Source: Obelidium mucronatum (Eukaryota > Chytridiomycota > Chytridiomycetes > Chytridiales > Chytriomycetaceae). Taken from it: a DNA stretch of 64,000 nt. Positions within the stretch are counted from its first letter, which is position 1. The number at the start of each line of letters is the position of its first letter. The DNA lies in assembly GCA_025765595.1 (NCBI GenBank), contig JAIVFH010000017.1:186001-250000 (forward strand), in the 5' to 3' direction. The notes under the pieces are model-generated. The model made no database searches. It was not told the origin of the DNA and saw nothing but the letters and a program-made list of their open reading frames with translations. Position numbers and translations under genes: made by a program. Shown here one piece after another: positions 10,159-21,854 of the stretch.

Positions 10159-13100
10159 ATGGGCGGCAAGAAGAAGCGCGGCCACCGCTCTCAGTCCAGC
10201 ACAGCGGCGGCGGCGCCGGTCGCCGAGTCGCTGTTTTCGTTCGAGGAACTCGACGGGCCGCGCTCGGACGCCTTCTTCCTCAACACAAACACCACCAACA
10301 ACTACGGCACAAACACAACCACAGCCGCAAACGACGACGCCGACGACGAGTCCGACGCCGATGCCGCCGGCCTGGCGCCGGACTTGGCCGGCGCAACGCC
10401 CGCCGCGCAGCTGTTTGCGCGCATCCCGGCGCTGAGTTCGAAACAACAACCACAGCCACAGCAGCAGCAGCAAGCAGCACGAGCTGCTCGACATCTTTGC
10501 CGACGTGCCCGTGGCGCCGCTGCCGCAAGCTGCGCCGACTGCAAACCAGGATCTGATCGACATCTTCGGATCTGGGCCAGACTTCCGTTGTCTCTCCAAA
10601 TGAAGTCACCCTGGATATCACCCACGACAAGGGCGCTCTGAAACTGACGGTCGGAGATTTGATGGCGAAATTAGAGCGGCTGGACAAACTTCAATCAATG
10701 TTTAATGGTGCGGCTTTCTACACAGCAATCCAATTCCTGACTGGTTTTTCACAGATCTTGAAAAGACGTATAAAAAGCAGTCCAAGCACAATATGCGTAT
10801 AAGTGAAATATTGATCAGTCAATCTTCGATTCGTGGAGGGGTTCCTGTTGGAGATGATGGCGCTCTTGAAAAGTTCAACAGTTTCTTGCTGGATCAAAGA
10901 ATCAAAATCGAGGTGCGGGGCCGACCTCGATTGTTAAAGTCGCATCACATGTATCTGAAATTTGCTTCCATTTATCTAGCAACACAGTGTGGCGACAGAG
11001 GACTCTCCGTCAGGAAGTTGCGATTTTGAAGGAGCAGGAAAGGCTGATTAAAGTGGACTCAGAAGCTAAAAGTGAAACCTATTCGAAGCTTGCAAACAGG
11101 TTATTCACCGTCAAGAGGAGGTTAGTTTGGTGTACTTCGGGCTGGTCCCATCTCACCATATGATCCAGGAAATTAAATATCTGAAGAAGAGTACCCCTCC
11201 CTCGCGAGCTGATTCTCCTGTCCGCCGAAGTGAATCTCTTGATACTAGTCAAAAGCACCGCTCCGGACAAAGCCCAGTCCCAAGTCCCTCAACCATGAAA
11301 GTCAACCATACCCCTTCAACACCCACCACACCCACAGCAACCACAACAACAACATCATCATCTTTCTTCAACTTTTTACCAATGAAATCTAAAGATAAAG
11401 ATAAGGACAAAGACAAGGATGTTGCCTCCAGCCCAACACAGCCTCAAACATCGGAACTTCCACCGGCACCCTCACCATCTTCTGACGCCGCCAGCACTTT
11501 CCAAATGAAGCTCAAAATTCGGGACTTGGCCAATGCTCTTAAAAAAGTAACGGACCAACGAGACTTGGCTATTGTACGTATCAAGGAACTCCAGCACCAA
11601 GCGCAAATTGCACCACCGTCTACAACCGTCAAACCAACAGCTTTCTCTTCCGATGGGAACGCCACGTCTTACCAGCGTAGATGAGCTAGTGGCCGTGGAT
11701 CTAGATGCTCGAAGAAACAGTGGAGACAGTCTGAGTGGACTATTGGGAACAGTCGGGAACGAGTTGGTGGATATATCGGTTGATTCCTCCCCAGGAACAG
11801 CAAACAATATTCAAGAACAGTACCGCACGAGGATAAAGGAGCTGGAAGCACTCACGACCGATCTTCAAAAACGAGTGGACGAACAAGTAGAAGCCAACAA
11901 AAAGCTCCGAACTAGTGGAAGCTTCAGCTCCAATGGAATAGCAGTACGAAAACGCGTCTCAAGTGGCCACTTTTTTGAAGCGTCGTCCTCCATTATTAGC
12001 AACAACTCGCTAACCAGTAACTCCAACGGCAACGTAAACGACGCCGAAGTATCTGGCGTGGAAAGTGAACTCCTCGAAAAGAAGGAGGAAATCACAAGTC
12101 TCCAAAGCCAAATCCGAGAGATTGGTAAATCCCGAGACGAAGAGGTTGAAAAAGTCTTTGTGTTGGAGACTCGAGTTGCGGAATTGGAAGCGCTTAAAAA
12201 AGCGGTTGAAGAAAAGCTTGACAGTGTTGATGGGAGATATGCGGCGTCGTTGGATAGTATGGCTGCGGTTCATGAGATTACAATCAAGACCATGGAGAGT
12301 GATTTGGAGAATCGGAAACGGCTGATGGGGATTGAAGTCGAACGCGCTAATGCTCTGGCATCAGAAGTGTCAGACTTGAAGTCTGCAAAGGATGCTTTGG
12401 ATAGACAGGTGGTCAAGCTGGAAGGAGAGGTTAAATCCTTGCATTCAGCAAATGAAACAGCTGTATCCAGTCTGGTGGAGTCTGAAATGGCGCGGAAGAA
12501 AGCGTTGGAGAATGCAGAGCAGTTACAAGTAAAATTGACTGCTGTTGAAGAGGAGGTGAAAGTGGTATCTGAAAAGTTGGCGGCAATGACGGCTTCTCAT
12601 GAAGCATCGCTGGAGAAGATCCAAATGCATTCGGGCTCAGTCAACGCAATGCAGGAAAAGATGGAAGCCGCTCAAACTGCTCAGAAGGACACTGTGGCCA
12701 AAATGGATAAGGCCTTCGCCATCATTCGTAAGCTGAAGACGGAGGCTGAAACAAAAGATGCGCTGAAAATTAAGCTGGAGGAAGATTTGGCGACAACTAA
12801 AAGTTCCCTGCAACAAGCTGAACAGTCCTTACAATCTCTTCGCGCTGATGTGGAGGCATTGAAATCTAATCCATCTGAGACCAAAGAAGCGGAAACAGGA
12901 ATCAGTCAATCGGCATCAGACCTGGAACTCGCCTCCAATCAAATCTCCGCTCTTGCCGCTGAAATTGATGATTTGAAAAAGAAGAACGCATCCCTTCAGT
13001 CTGCTGCGGAAAGACCAGTCTGCGACCATGGCGATGTTGCCAGCCTATATACCCAAATTACCAAACTAGAAACTGACTGTTCTTTGTCTGTCCAGGAAGT

Positions 13101-16100
13101 TGAAAAGCTTCAAGGAATTGTTTCCACATTAAACGAAGAACTTGCTGCAGCCAATCAACGTTATCAAGATGCTAGCGCTCAAAGCATTCGTGTTTCGGAG
13201 CTTGAAATCGAACTTGCGAAATCCCAACAGTCTGCCACAAATTCCAGTGATCGAATCTCTTCTTTGGAGGCCGAACTTGTTGCTTTCACAAGAATCTTTA
13301 GCCACTGCGAACAAGAATTCGGACTACTCGTATTTCCCAGCTTGAGCTGGAGCTGACGGCGGCCACCAGCGCTGCTCAAAATTTGAAACTTCGCGTAGTT
13401 GCTCTCGGAAACAGAACTGAAGGCAGGAGGCGAAGCCGTAGCCAGCAATATCTCCGCATCTGATAATCACGTTTCGAAACTTCAGGATCAAGTTTCTAGT
13501 CTGGAAGAGGAACTAGCGTTGTCTATTGCAACTGCTGAAGAACTACGTTCCCAAATAGTTGGACTTGAAGCGGCTACGAATTCGGCGAATGCCAACGTAG
13601 CGGTTGCTGCTTCCGACGAAGTGGAGAGCTTGAAAGCGCAACTGACGAAGCTCGAAAGAGAACAGACTGCTTCGGCCTGATGTTGTAGCTGCAGAATCGG
13701 AAGCATTGCGGTCCCGCCTTTCTCAGTTGGAAGGAGAGTTGGCTGCGTCTGTTTCTTCTGCAAAAGATTCAGACCTGTTGCGTGCCCGTGCATCCGCGTT
13801 GGAGGAAGAATTGGCGGCTGCCATTGTTGCTTCAGAAGCAGCTCGTATTCGTGTGTCCACTTTGGAGGAAGAATTGGCGGCTGCAGTGACTGCTGTAGGA
13901 GATTCAAATGCCTTGCGCGCTCGAGTGTCTATACTAGGAGGCTGAATTGGCTGCTGCCGTTGCGACTGCATTAGATTCAGACCCGCTGCGCGCACGTGTA
14001 TCCGCGTTGGAGGGAGAATTGGCTGCTGCTGTTGCTGCCTGCAAGAGATTCAAACTCGTTGCGTGCCCGTGTATCTACGCTAGAGACAGAATTGGCGGCT
14101 TCTGCTGCTTCTGTAGGAGATTCAAGCGCCTTGCGTGCACGTGTGGTCTCTTTGGAAACTGAGCTTGCCGACGCGCTGAAGTCCGCTGCCGATGCCGCAT
14201 GCTGCTGTCCGCCGCTGCAGTCGGATGTTGGTTTTTCTGAATCCACTTTCAGCAACAAAGTCAGTATGCACGCATACCTAACGTTGAAGTGTTAGGAGGA
14301 AACTATAACCCAGTTGCGCTCGCAGCTATCGGCAGTCATTCCAGCAGATCCCATCGTCAATCAAAAGAGTTAGAAACGCTTAAAAATGACTTGATTGACG
14401 CCAAATCCCGAATGTCTGCGTTGGAGTCGTTGAAGAAAGAATTGGAAACGCAGTTAGAGGCATCCAACAGTGCTCAAAAGGAGACGGTTGCAAAGATGGA
14501 TAAAGCGTATGCGGTTGTGCGGAAAATGAGGACAGATGCCGATAATAGGATCAAAGAGATGGATGCGACTGAAGGTTCAGTTTGAAAGTGAGGCTGCTGC
14601 TTCCAAAGCAGCGTTGAAAGCCTGTGAAGAAGAAAGTCCAGGAGCTAAGTTTGCTGCTGGCTCTGCCAAAAGTGAGTTGGCGTCTCTGAAAGGAAAGGTT
14701 GCGGAACTGTCGTCTTTGAATGATGCGCTCAAGTCAAAGCTTCTGTTGTTGGAAAACGACGCATCAGACCCACTGTCCACATGCACTCACGAAGATGTTG
14801 ATACTCTACGCTGAAACTATTTCACAATTACGTTTGCAATTGGCCGAGCGATCTGCTATATCCAAAGATGTGGCCTTCTCAGAAGGCAGTTTATTAGAGT
14901 CTATTCGGCTGGAATTGGCTGAATCCCGAACCAAGTTAACAACCATTGAAAACGCAAAAGCAGTTTTGGAAGCTCAGTTATTGAGTAAATCCTCCGAGTC
15001 TCTTCAAATTGTATCAGAGTCGGGACCAGATAGGCCTCTCCAGCACCATCAACACTCTCGAACTGAAGCTGGCTCAAGTTACCGCCCAGCTACATGCCGC
15101 AGAAGAATCTTTAGCCCTCGAAAAGCAGTCTATTCACACCCATGTTGAAAGTTTACACTGTCAAAGATTCAGAGCTGATGCAAACAAAAGCCAAACTTGC
15201 CGAAGAAGAGGAGAAGAAGAACAAGAGCATTCAGCTCTTGCGTAACATGAAAGCCAAAATCCTCAAACTGGAAGACATGGTACAATCACGGGATGCGGAA
15301 TTGAGTGGTTTGAAGGAAGAGCTGAAAGAGCTCAGAAGTAATGCAAACACTGGAACAGCCGAACGTGATGCTAAATTGATTGCTTTGGCGAAGCAAGTAG
15401 AAGACATGAGTTCACGGATTCGAAAGCAAAATGACGACCTGTTCCAGATGGAAAAACTGCACGAATTGAAAAACGTGGAGATTGATGAGCACGCGTCAAA
15501 GATGAAGGAATTGAGGGGCTCTTACGAGAAGACGATTACAGAACGTAACCAGCTTCGTGAATCTGATACGCAAAAGGGAGATGAGCTGGAAGCATTGAAG
15601 GTTACCCTCTCTCTACAATCTGCCCAATTGACTGAATGGAATGAGCGTGTCAAGGATTTGGAGTTCAGGATATCCAACTTGGATGCAGAGTTGGAAACGT
15701 CGAAACGATTGTTTGAGAGCAAATCCATTGAATATGAGACTTTGCAAATCAAGTTATCAGACGTGGAGAAGCAATTTTATGAAACGGAGCAGGCTGTTGG
15801 AAGCAATTCTGATGAAGTGGACCACTTACGTCGTGAAATTATGCAACTGCGACGAGAAACGAGTAATCTATCCAAAGAATCGCGAGAAAAGGACACCTCA
15901 ATTTCTGCTCTAAAACAAGACAACGAAGTTTCGGAAGCCCTTCGCGTCAAGACAGAGAGAATGTGTGATGCATTGACATTAGATCTTGAAAGGCTGAAGG
16001 CGAAAATTTCAGAATATTCTTCCAAGGAAGAGGAATGGAAATCTACTGTTCATCAAATCGAACTGCTTCAATCTGGGAGAGAGTTGGAGATAAACGCCAA

Positions 16101-16759
16101 AACCCAAGAACTGCATACTAAGCTAAACGAACAAGCAAAGATCATGGAGGAAAGTAAGACGAGAGAGAATCAATTGCTCAAGTTAAATAAGGTTAGTTTG
16201 CCAAGAATTGAGTGTCATTTTTTTGTAACGTTCTTCGTGCAGTCATTGAAGGATGAGGTTCGAAAACTGGCCAGATCCATTGGAATTGCCACACCTACTC
16301 TTACATCACCGACATTATCACATCATAATTCTGGTCTAGATGAGCGGGAAATTGCTGCTGCTAATGCGCAGTTAGGAATGGGTCATTTTTCAGTTTCAAG
16401 GAAAAGCAGTTTGGGATCTGGCCTCGATCTATCCGGTTCTTCAAATGGTCTCAATTGGACCAATACCATTGGCTCATTGCCAAAGCCGTCATTCAGCCAG
16501 TCTAGGAATAATTCTATACCATCACCGACAACGCCAATGGGTTCCCAGCCTTCCCAAGCTCGATTGGCGGCAAACGAAGAATATCTTAAAAATGTTGTCC
16601 TAAGATTTGTGGAATCAAAGCGTGATACTAAGGTTGGTGTTTGTGATTGTCCAAAAATCCAGTATTAATCTTGGTTTATAGTTGCAAATGGTTCCAGCAC
16701 TGGGAATGCTGCTACGGCTGACGCCCGAGGAAGTAAAGCGTGTACAAAAGTGCATATAA
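10159..16759 (+). CDS. GRIP-domain golgin, long coiled-coil Golgi tether
   Basis: This is a long coiled-coil protein of about 1,950 residues after frame repair. It probably tethers vesicles at the trans-Golgi, where GRIP domains bind ARL1. The N terminus is GC-rich, low in complexity and has a poly-Gln tract. A Ser/Pro/Thr-rich linker (about 11200-11480) precedes almost continuous heptad repeats from 11480 to 16190. The C-terminal GRIP domain is clear, with EEYLKNVVLRFVES, an intron, then MVPALGMLLRLTPEEV, and the stop at 16757-16759. Real introns are visible near 10712, 10913, 11110, 16190 and 16630. At least 14 single-base frame breaks lie between 10470 and 15160, nearly all needing one base to be skipped, yet the protein either side is well preserved. 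No named orthologue (GCC88, golgin-245 or Imh1 type) can be assigned. Confidence 0.85.
13706..14190 (+). repeat. 24-residue coiled-coil tandem repeats in the golgin
   Basis: About seven 72-nt units encode variants of LRARVSALEEELAAAVA followed by a short Asp/Ser-containing linker such as GDSNA. The repeats are clear at both DNA and protein level. They include three of the frame breaks (about 13937, 14039 and, just upstream, 13676). Ala in the core positions and Leu/Val spacing indicate a regular two-stranded coiled coil. Confidence 0.75.
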
Positions 16760-16823
16760 TGAACGAAAAATAATAAATATGATGAGGATTAGATGTGATT
16801 CATCTGCAAAAAAAAAAATTCCG

Positions 16824-18792
16824 ATGACAGCACCAAACGTCTACCTTCTTGACTATGGGGCAGGAAATGTGCGCTCTCTTGTGAATGCTGTCAACAAGCT
16901 GGGATTTGAAATCAGCCCGATTACTTGCCCCGAGGACTTTGCCAAGGCTGATGTGAGCGTCCTGATCAATCTTATCTAAAGAGACCTTCACTCGAGGTCT
17001 TACCTTACAAACCAGTTTTAGCGCTAATGTTTTATCTATATGCCCATTAGAAAATCATATTTCCTGGAGTCGGATCGTTCGGGTTCGGTGTTGAGTCCTT
17101 ACGGTCGAAGGGATTCGAAAAGCCTCTTAAAGAATACCTTGCCAGTGGGAAACCGTTCTTTGGGATATGTGTGGGAATGCAGTGTTTGTTTGAATCTTCT
17201 GAAGAGTCTGTGGGAGTTCCGGGGCTTGGTCTTGTTTCTCATGGGATTACTCGTTTCTCGACCAGTGCTGGCGAAGGATCGAAAAAGTCTGGTATGAAGT
17301 TATATAGCCCCCGTTGTGATGAATGTGTGAGAGTTAAACTATGGTATTTAGTTCCTCACATGGGATGGAATGCCGCCATTTCGGAAGTTCCTTCTGATTA
17401 CGTGAATCACGATGGAGACGATTCAAGGTATGATTTTAAAGCGTACTTCCGCTCTTACTCAATCTATTTTTGCAGATACTACTTTGTTCATTCTTTCGCA
17501 GCAATGGTGCCTGGAAACTCCTTCAACTCATCGGAACAACAAAAGGACTTGCTTCCTGGTGGCTGGAGCTGTACTTTAACAACATATCACAACGAAACCT
17601 TTATTTCGTCAATCAAGCGCGGAAACGTTTTTGCAACACAATTCCACCCAGAAAAGAGTGGAACGGCGGGACTGAAGCTGTTGGCATCCTTCCTCAAAGC
17701 CGAACCGGAGCGTTTCTGCCAAGTGACTCCAGCAACAACCATTCCACTCACATTCCTTGTGCCACACAAGTTGAGTCGCCGTATCATTGCATGTTTGGAT
17801 GTCCGCACCAACGATGCTGGAGACTTGGTAGTTACCAAAGGGGACCAGTATGACGTTAGAGAAACTACTGGAAGCGGACACGTTCGCAACTTGGGAAAAC
17901 CTGTGGACCTGAGTGCCCAATACTTCAATGCAGGAGCCGATGAAATCACATTTCTTAACATCACTTCGTTCCGTGGCTCAGTTTTGGCCGATGACGCCAT
18001 GTTGGAAGTTGTTAAGCGCGCGAGCGAACGTGTGTTTGTTCCCTTGACGGTTGGTGGTGGAATCCGTGACTTGACTGATTCCCAAGGAGTTATTACTTCA
18101 ACCGCCTTGGAAGTTGCTGCCGAGTACTTTCGATCTGGAGCAGATAAAGTTTCGATTGGAAGTGATGCTGTATATGCAGCCGAAGCATATTACAAGAATG
18201 GATCCAAACGTGATGGCGCGTCTTCTATTGAGCAGATTAGTAGAGTGTATGGAGCACAAGCTGTCGTGATTTCTGTGGATCCAAAGCGTGTTTATGTCCA
18301 AAATATAGAAGAGGCTAGAGGACATGCGGTGGTTGAGGTGTCTCCCAATGACATTGGGCCGAATGGAGAAACCCTTTGCTGGTATCAGTGCACTGTGAAG
18401 GGTGGACGTGAAAGTAGGGATCTTGATGTACAACAATTAGTTGTGGCGTGTGAAGCTCTTGGTGCTGGAGAAGTTTTATGTAATTGGTATGTTCCCTCTT
18501 ATGACTTTTGGTGTCTATGCTCAACAGCATGATTAGTATGGACAAGGATGGAACCAACAGTGGATTCGACCATGGCTTGCTAAATTTGGTGAAGAAAAGC
18601 GTGAGTATCCCGGTTATTGCCTCGTCTGGCGCTGGAAGGGTGGAACACTTCACCGACGTGTTTAGTGCAACAAACGTGGAAGCCGCTTTGGCGGCTGGTA
18701 TTTTCCACAGAAAGGAAGTTGCTATTTCGGAAGTCAAAGAAGAGCTTCGGTTGAAGGGTTTTGAAGCTCGAAGAATGGACGCCGTCCTCTGA
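16824..18792 (+). CDS. HIS7: Imidazole glycerol phosphate synthase, HisH-HisF fusion (HIS7)
   Basis: This bifunctional histidine biosynthesis enzyme converts PRFAR plus glutamine to imidazole glycerol phosphate and AICAR. Five exons (16824-16952, 17051-17291, 17352-17427, 17476-18486, 18528-18792) join perfectly in frame to about 573 residues. The N-terminal glutaminase has YGAGNVRSL, the oxyanion block FPGVGSFG, the nucleophile in GICVGMQCLF, and the His/Glu of the triad in ATQFHPEKSG. The synthase barrel follows, with RIIACLDVR, FLNITSF, PLTVGGGI and DKDGTNSGFD, which carry the catalytic Asp residues and phosphate sites. The fusion order is that of fungi and plants. It follows the golgin gene by 64 bp on the same strand and is convergent with the subtilisin gene, 74 bp away. 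Confidence 0.97.
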
Positions 18793-18866
18793 AAGCGCCA
18801 TACAACAAATAAACAAATTGTTTACTTTATTTCGTTCTGCTTTAAGAAAGTACTACGATGTTCCCA

Positions 18867-21854
18867 TTAGAAGACCAAGTTAAATGTTGGTGACTTGATA
18901 ATGTCCCAATCAGCAACAACTGTTGGGTTTCCAAAGTGCTTCAAAGCACGGAAAACAAGTTGGTATTTTCCAGCTGGAAGAACCTTTTCGGTATCCGCAT
19001 CGAGGAATGCCGTTCCTATCCATCTAAAAGGTGCGATGCCTTGGATTGATTGAATTCGTGAAAACGAAACACGTTGCAACGGGTTTGCCACTGAAGATCC
19101 AAGTGGTTGCCCTGTTGGCCTGTACAATCCAATCGCAGCCTTCGAGTCAAGGAAGCCTGCTTTTTTCATTAGCAGAATCGTTGTTCAGATAAACTGCCTC
19201 AATCACTCCAAAGCGACTACTCGTTGTAGGAATCGATAAAATAAAGAGCCCCCCGGCAGTAGCATTTACGCTTAAGTTTTCCGAAATCGGGTTAAACGCC
19301 AAGTCAAAAGCACCAGTGGCGATTCCAACTGATGGTGAATTGCGGGACCAAACTGCACGGTCCTTCCATGAACCAACAACACCAGCATAAGGAACATTGA
19401 TAACGTGCTCGTCATAGTCGTTAACAATTTTAACATAGCCGCCATATACTGGGTAAAGATCTGCGGTAACTTTGGGTGGCGTAATTTTGAAGGTGACAGT
19501 GACAGACTTTCCAGCGGGAATGCGAACCATCTTGTAGTCCCAAGCTTCGCTACCCCATCCGTCTTGCCCGTCAAATTTAAGATTGGCGGGTGTTTTGTCG
19601 GTAAACGTGGTGGTGCGTTGGTCTTGGGTAAAGTCATCACCAGCCAGAAGTGGGTTAACAGTAGCAGCACCCTTGTTGTTCAGGTGGTATGTCATTAGAA
19701 ACTTGTAATTGTTGGTAATGGTAATGGTAGCTGTCTTGAGGTGATTTCACTGTGTCGTTAAGAGAGATGGATGACGGGACAACAAGGGTCTTGGCGTTGG
19801 CGGTATGGAAAGCGTTCACCAGTCCCGCCCCTTGATAAGCTGGAGAATGGGTCATATTTGTTCCAAAGATAGGTCCCGGAACAGCATTGTTTTGAAGATA
19901 TCCCTTCAATTGTTGGTAGCTCAATTTTCCCACGAGCTTGCAACAGAAGGGCGGAGACACCAGCAACGTAAGGGCAAGACATAGGACGTTCCTGACATGA
20001 CACCGTAATTGTCGCCATCTGGTTGGGGATTGAGAGTTGATAAGACTTCTCCTCCAACTTCCGCTAATATCTGGTTTGATCCATAAATCATTGTCAAGCC
20101 CAGGAGATGAAAATCCAGAAAGCGTTCCAGCAGTAGGAATGGAATCTATGAATGTTTTAAATGATACCACTACTTTCGGAACCTTTCCGGCCTTAATCGC
20201 GGCTATGATAGCTTTTCCTGCAGCGTTGGTAGCAAACATGCTTGGAATTTCCTTTGCTCCAGCAATTCCACCCGGAGAAACGCCGTTGTTGTAAATAATG
20301 CATGCGATAGCCCCAGAACGGACCGCCAGATCGCAACGCTTGATGGATCCTCCGAAAGACAAGTCGCCCCAACGAATCAACAATGCTTTTCCCCTCGCTT
20401 TCTCATTGATTCCAGGAAGAGTACCATCAGTTTGGACATCCTTAGCATCAGCTTCCAAATCTGTACATTCGTATGTTTTAGATAAAACAATTAGATGGTA
20501 AAAAAACTCACCATTCACAACAATATCCAGAACTTGTCCTTCTGTAAAGCTTCCGTTATTCCCTCCGAGACTGTATGCAAATTTGACTTCATCAACTGTG
20601 ATGAATGGGGCTGGACCGACCACATTGTCTGAAAGAAAACGAGGACAGAATAAGCGTGATTTCGTGGAATCCCATGGGTTGCATACCAAATGATGCCACA
20701 GAGATACCCCCAGTAGGAACATTGCTTGTTGAAGTGGCAAAGGCACCAGCAAACCCGTCGTTTCCACTGGCCCAGATCACATGGTGCCCAGCCTTTGACA
20801 CAACGTCCGTAGCTGTCGAAGAAGGATCACCACTGTAAGATGGTCCTCCACCGAGCGACAAGTTCAAAATGTGGGCACCGTCCTCTGCCGCTTTGTAAAT
20901 TGCAGCAGTGATTACGTCATTACTTCCGGAACCTTCACAGCCACTAAAAAATTAAAAGTTTGTTAAATGCAACAATTTGAAGTTGTTAAAAGTAATGACT
21001 TACAAAACTCGGTATGCATAAATGTTTGCATCGGGGGCAACACCAGTGAATGGAATTCCTGGAACCCAGCCAGGAGCGGTGATATTGCTGGCATCTGCAG
21101 CAATGATGCCTGCAACATGCGTTCCGTGAGATTGGCCTTGGCAGTCATCGAGGGGATCGGCATCTGGTTTTGGTTGATAGCCATTTTTTGATCCGTACTC
21201 GAGACCAACAAAGTCGTAACCCTTTTGAACTTTAAATTTAGGTCCAAATCCACCTCCGAGCGCTGGATGAAGGTAGTATACTCCGCTGTCAATAACAGCA
21301 ACAGTAACACCCTTGCCTGTCAACTTCAACAACTTTCTAGCATCACTGACACCTATCGAAATTAAACTCAACGACTTATCAATGAAATACACTCGTAGTT
21401 ATACCAGTAATGGAGTGGATTTGATCTGGATGTTTCTGTACTTCACTTCCAGCAACCTTCACGGGCTTGATACTTTCTCTGATGGTAACGGCAGAAAACT
21501 CCGTCGCTTTTTGGAAAGAAGATACATGTGCGTCGGCGTCTGTGGAAGAAGATCGGATTTAAAATTTGCATTTCTCAAGAAGGAGCCTTGATGCATCTCA
21601 CCGCAAGTTCCTTGAATCTGGAATGATACAAAGTTGGCGAGTTTGGTCTTGATGGATGTACGAATAGAGTATGCGACGTTCAGCTTTTTAAAGTGGGCAT
21701 CGACAGCAGCAAGAGCATCCACGTTTTGCGGGAAGTGAACCATGTAAGCACAGTCAATAGTGCCTGGCGCATTGTCAGGAGCACCACGTCTAACTGGCTG
21801 AGTGCTGGCAGTAGCAGCCAAAAGGAGTGAGGATAAAATCCCAGTAAGCTTCAT
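18867..21854 (-). CDS. Secreted subtilisin-like serine protease (S8) with PA insert
   Basis: The product is an extracellular subtilase of roughly 900 residues. It has a signal peptide (MKLTGILSSLLLAATAST), an I9-type propeptide, and the catalytic blocks VAVIDSGVYYLHP (Asp), SHGTHVAGII (His), ASGNDGFAGAF (oxyanion Asn) and GTSMSCPYVAGVSALL (Ser). A protease-associated (PA) domain at about 20150-20520, with RCDLAVRSGAIACIIYNN, is inserted between the Asn and Ser blocks. A beta-rich C-terminal domain follows, as in fungal and bacterial Vpr-type subtilases. Short introns interrupt the 5' half. Single extra bases near 20070, 19990, 19945, 19735 and 19168 break the frame of the last 1.2 kb. If they are real, the enzyme would lack an intact Ser region. 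If they are sequence errors, it is complete. Confidence 0.88.

Noticed and set aside
10470..15160. Programmed +1 frameshifting as the sole explanation of the golgin frame breaks
   Set aside because: The sites share no common codon or stop-codon motif, and the extra base usually repeats its neighbour. Consensus insertion errors explain this better, so it is kept only as an alternative.
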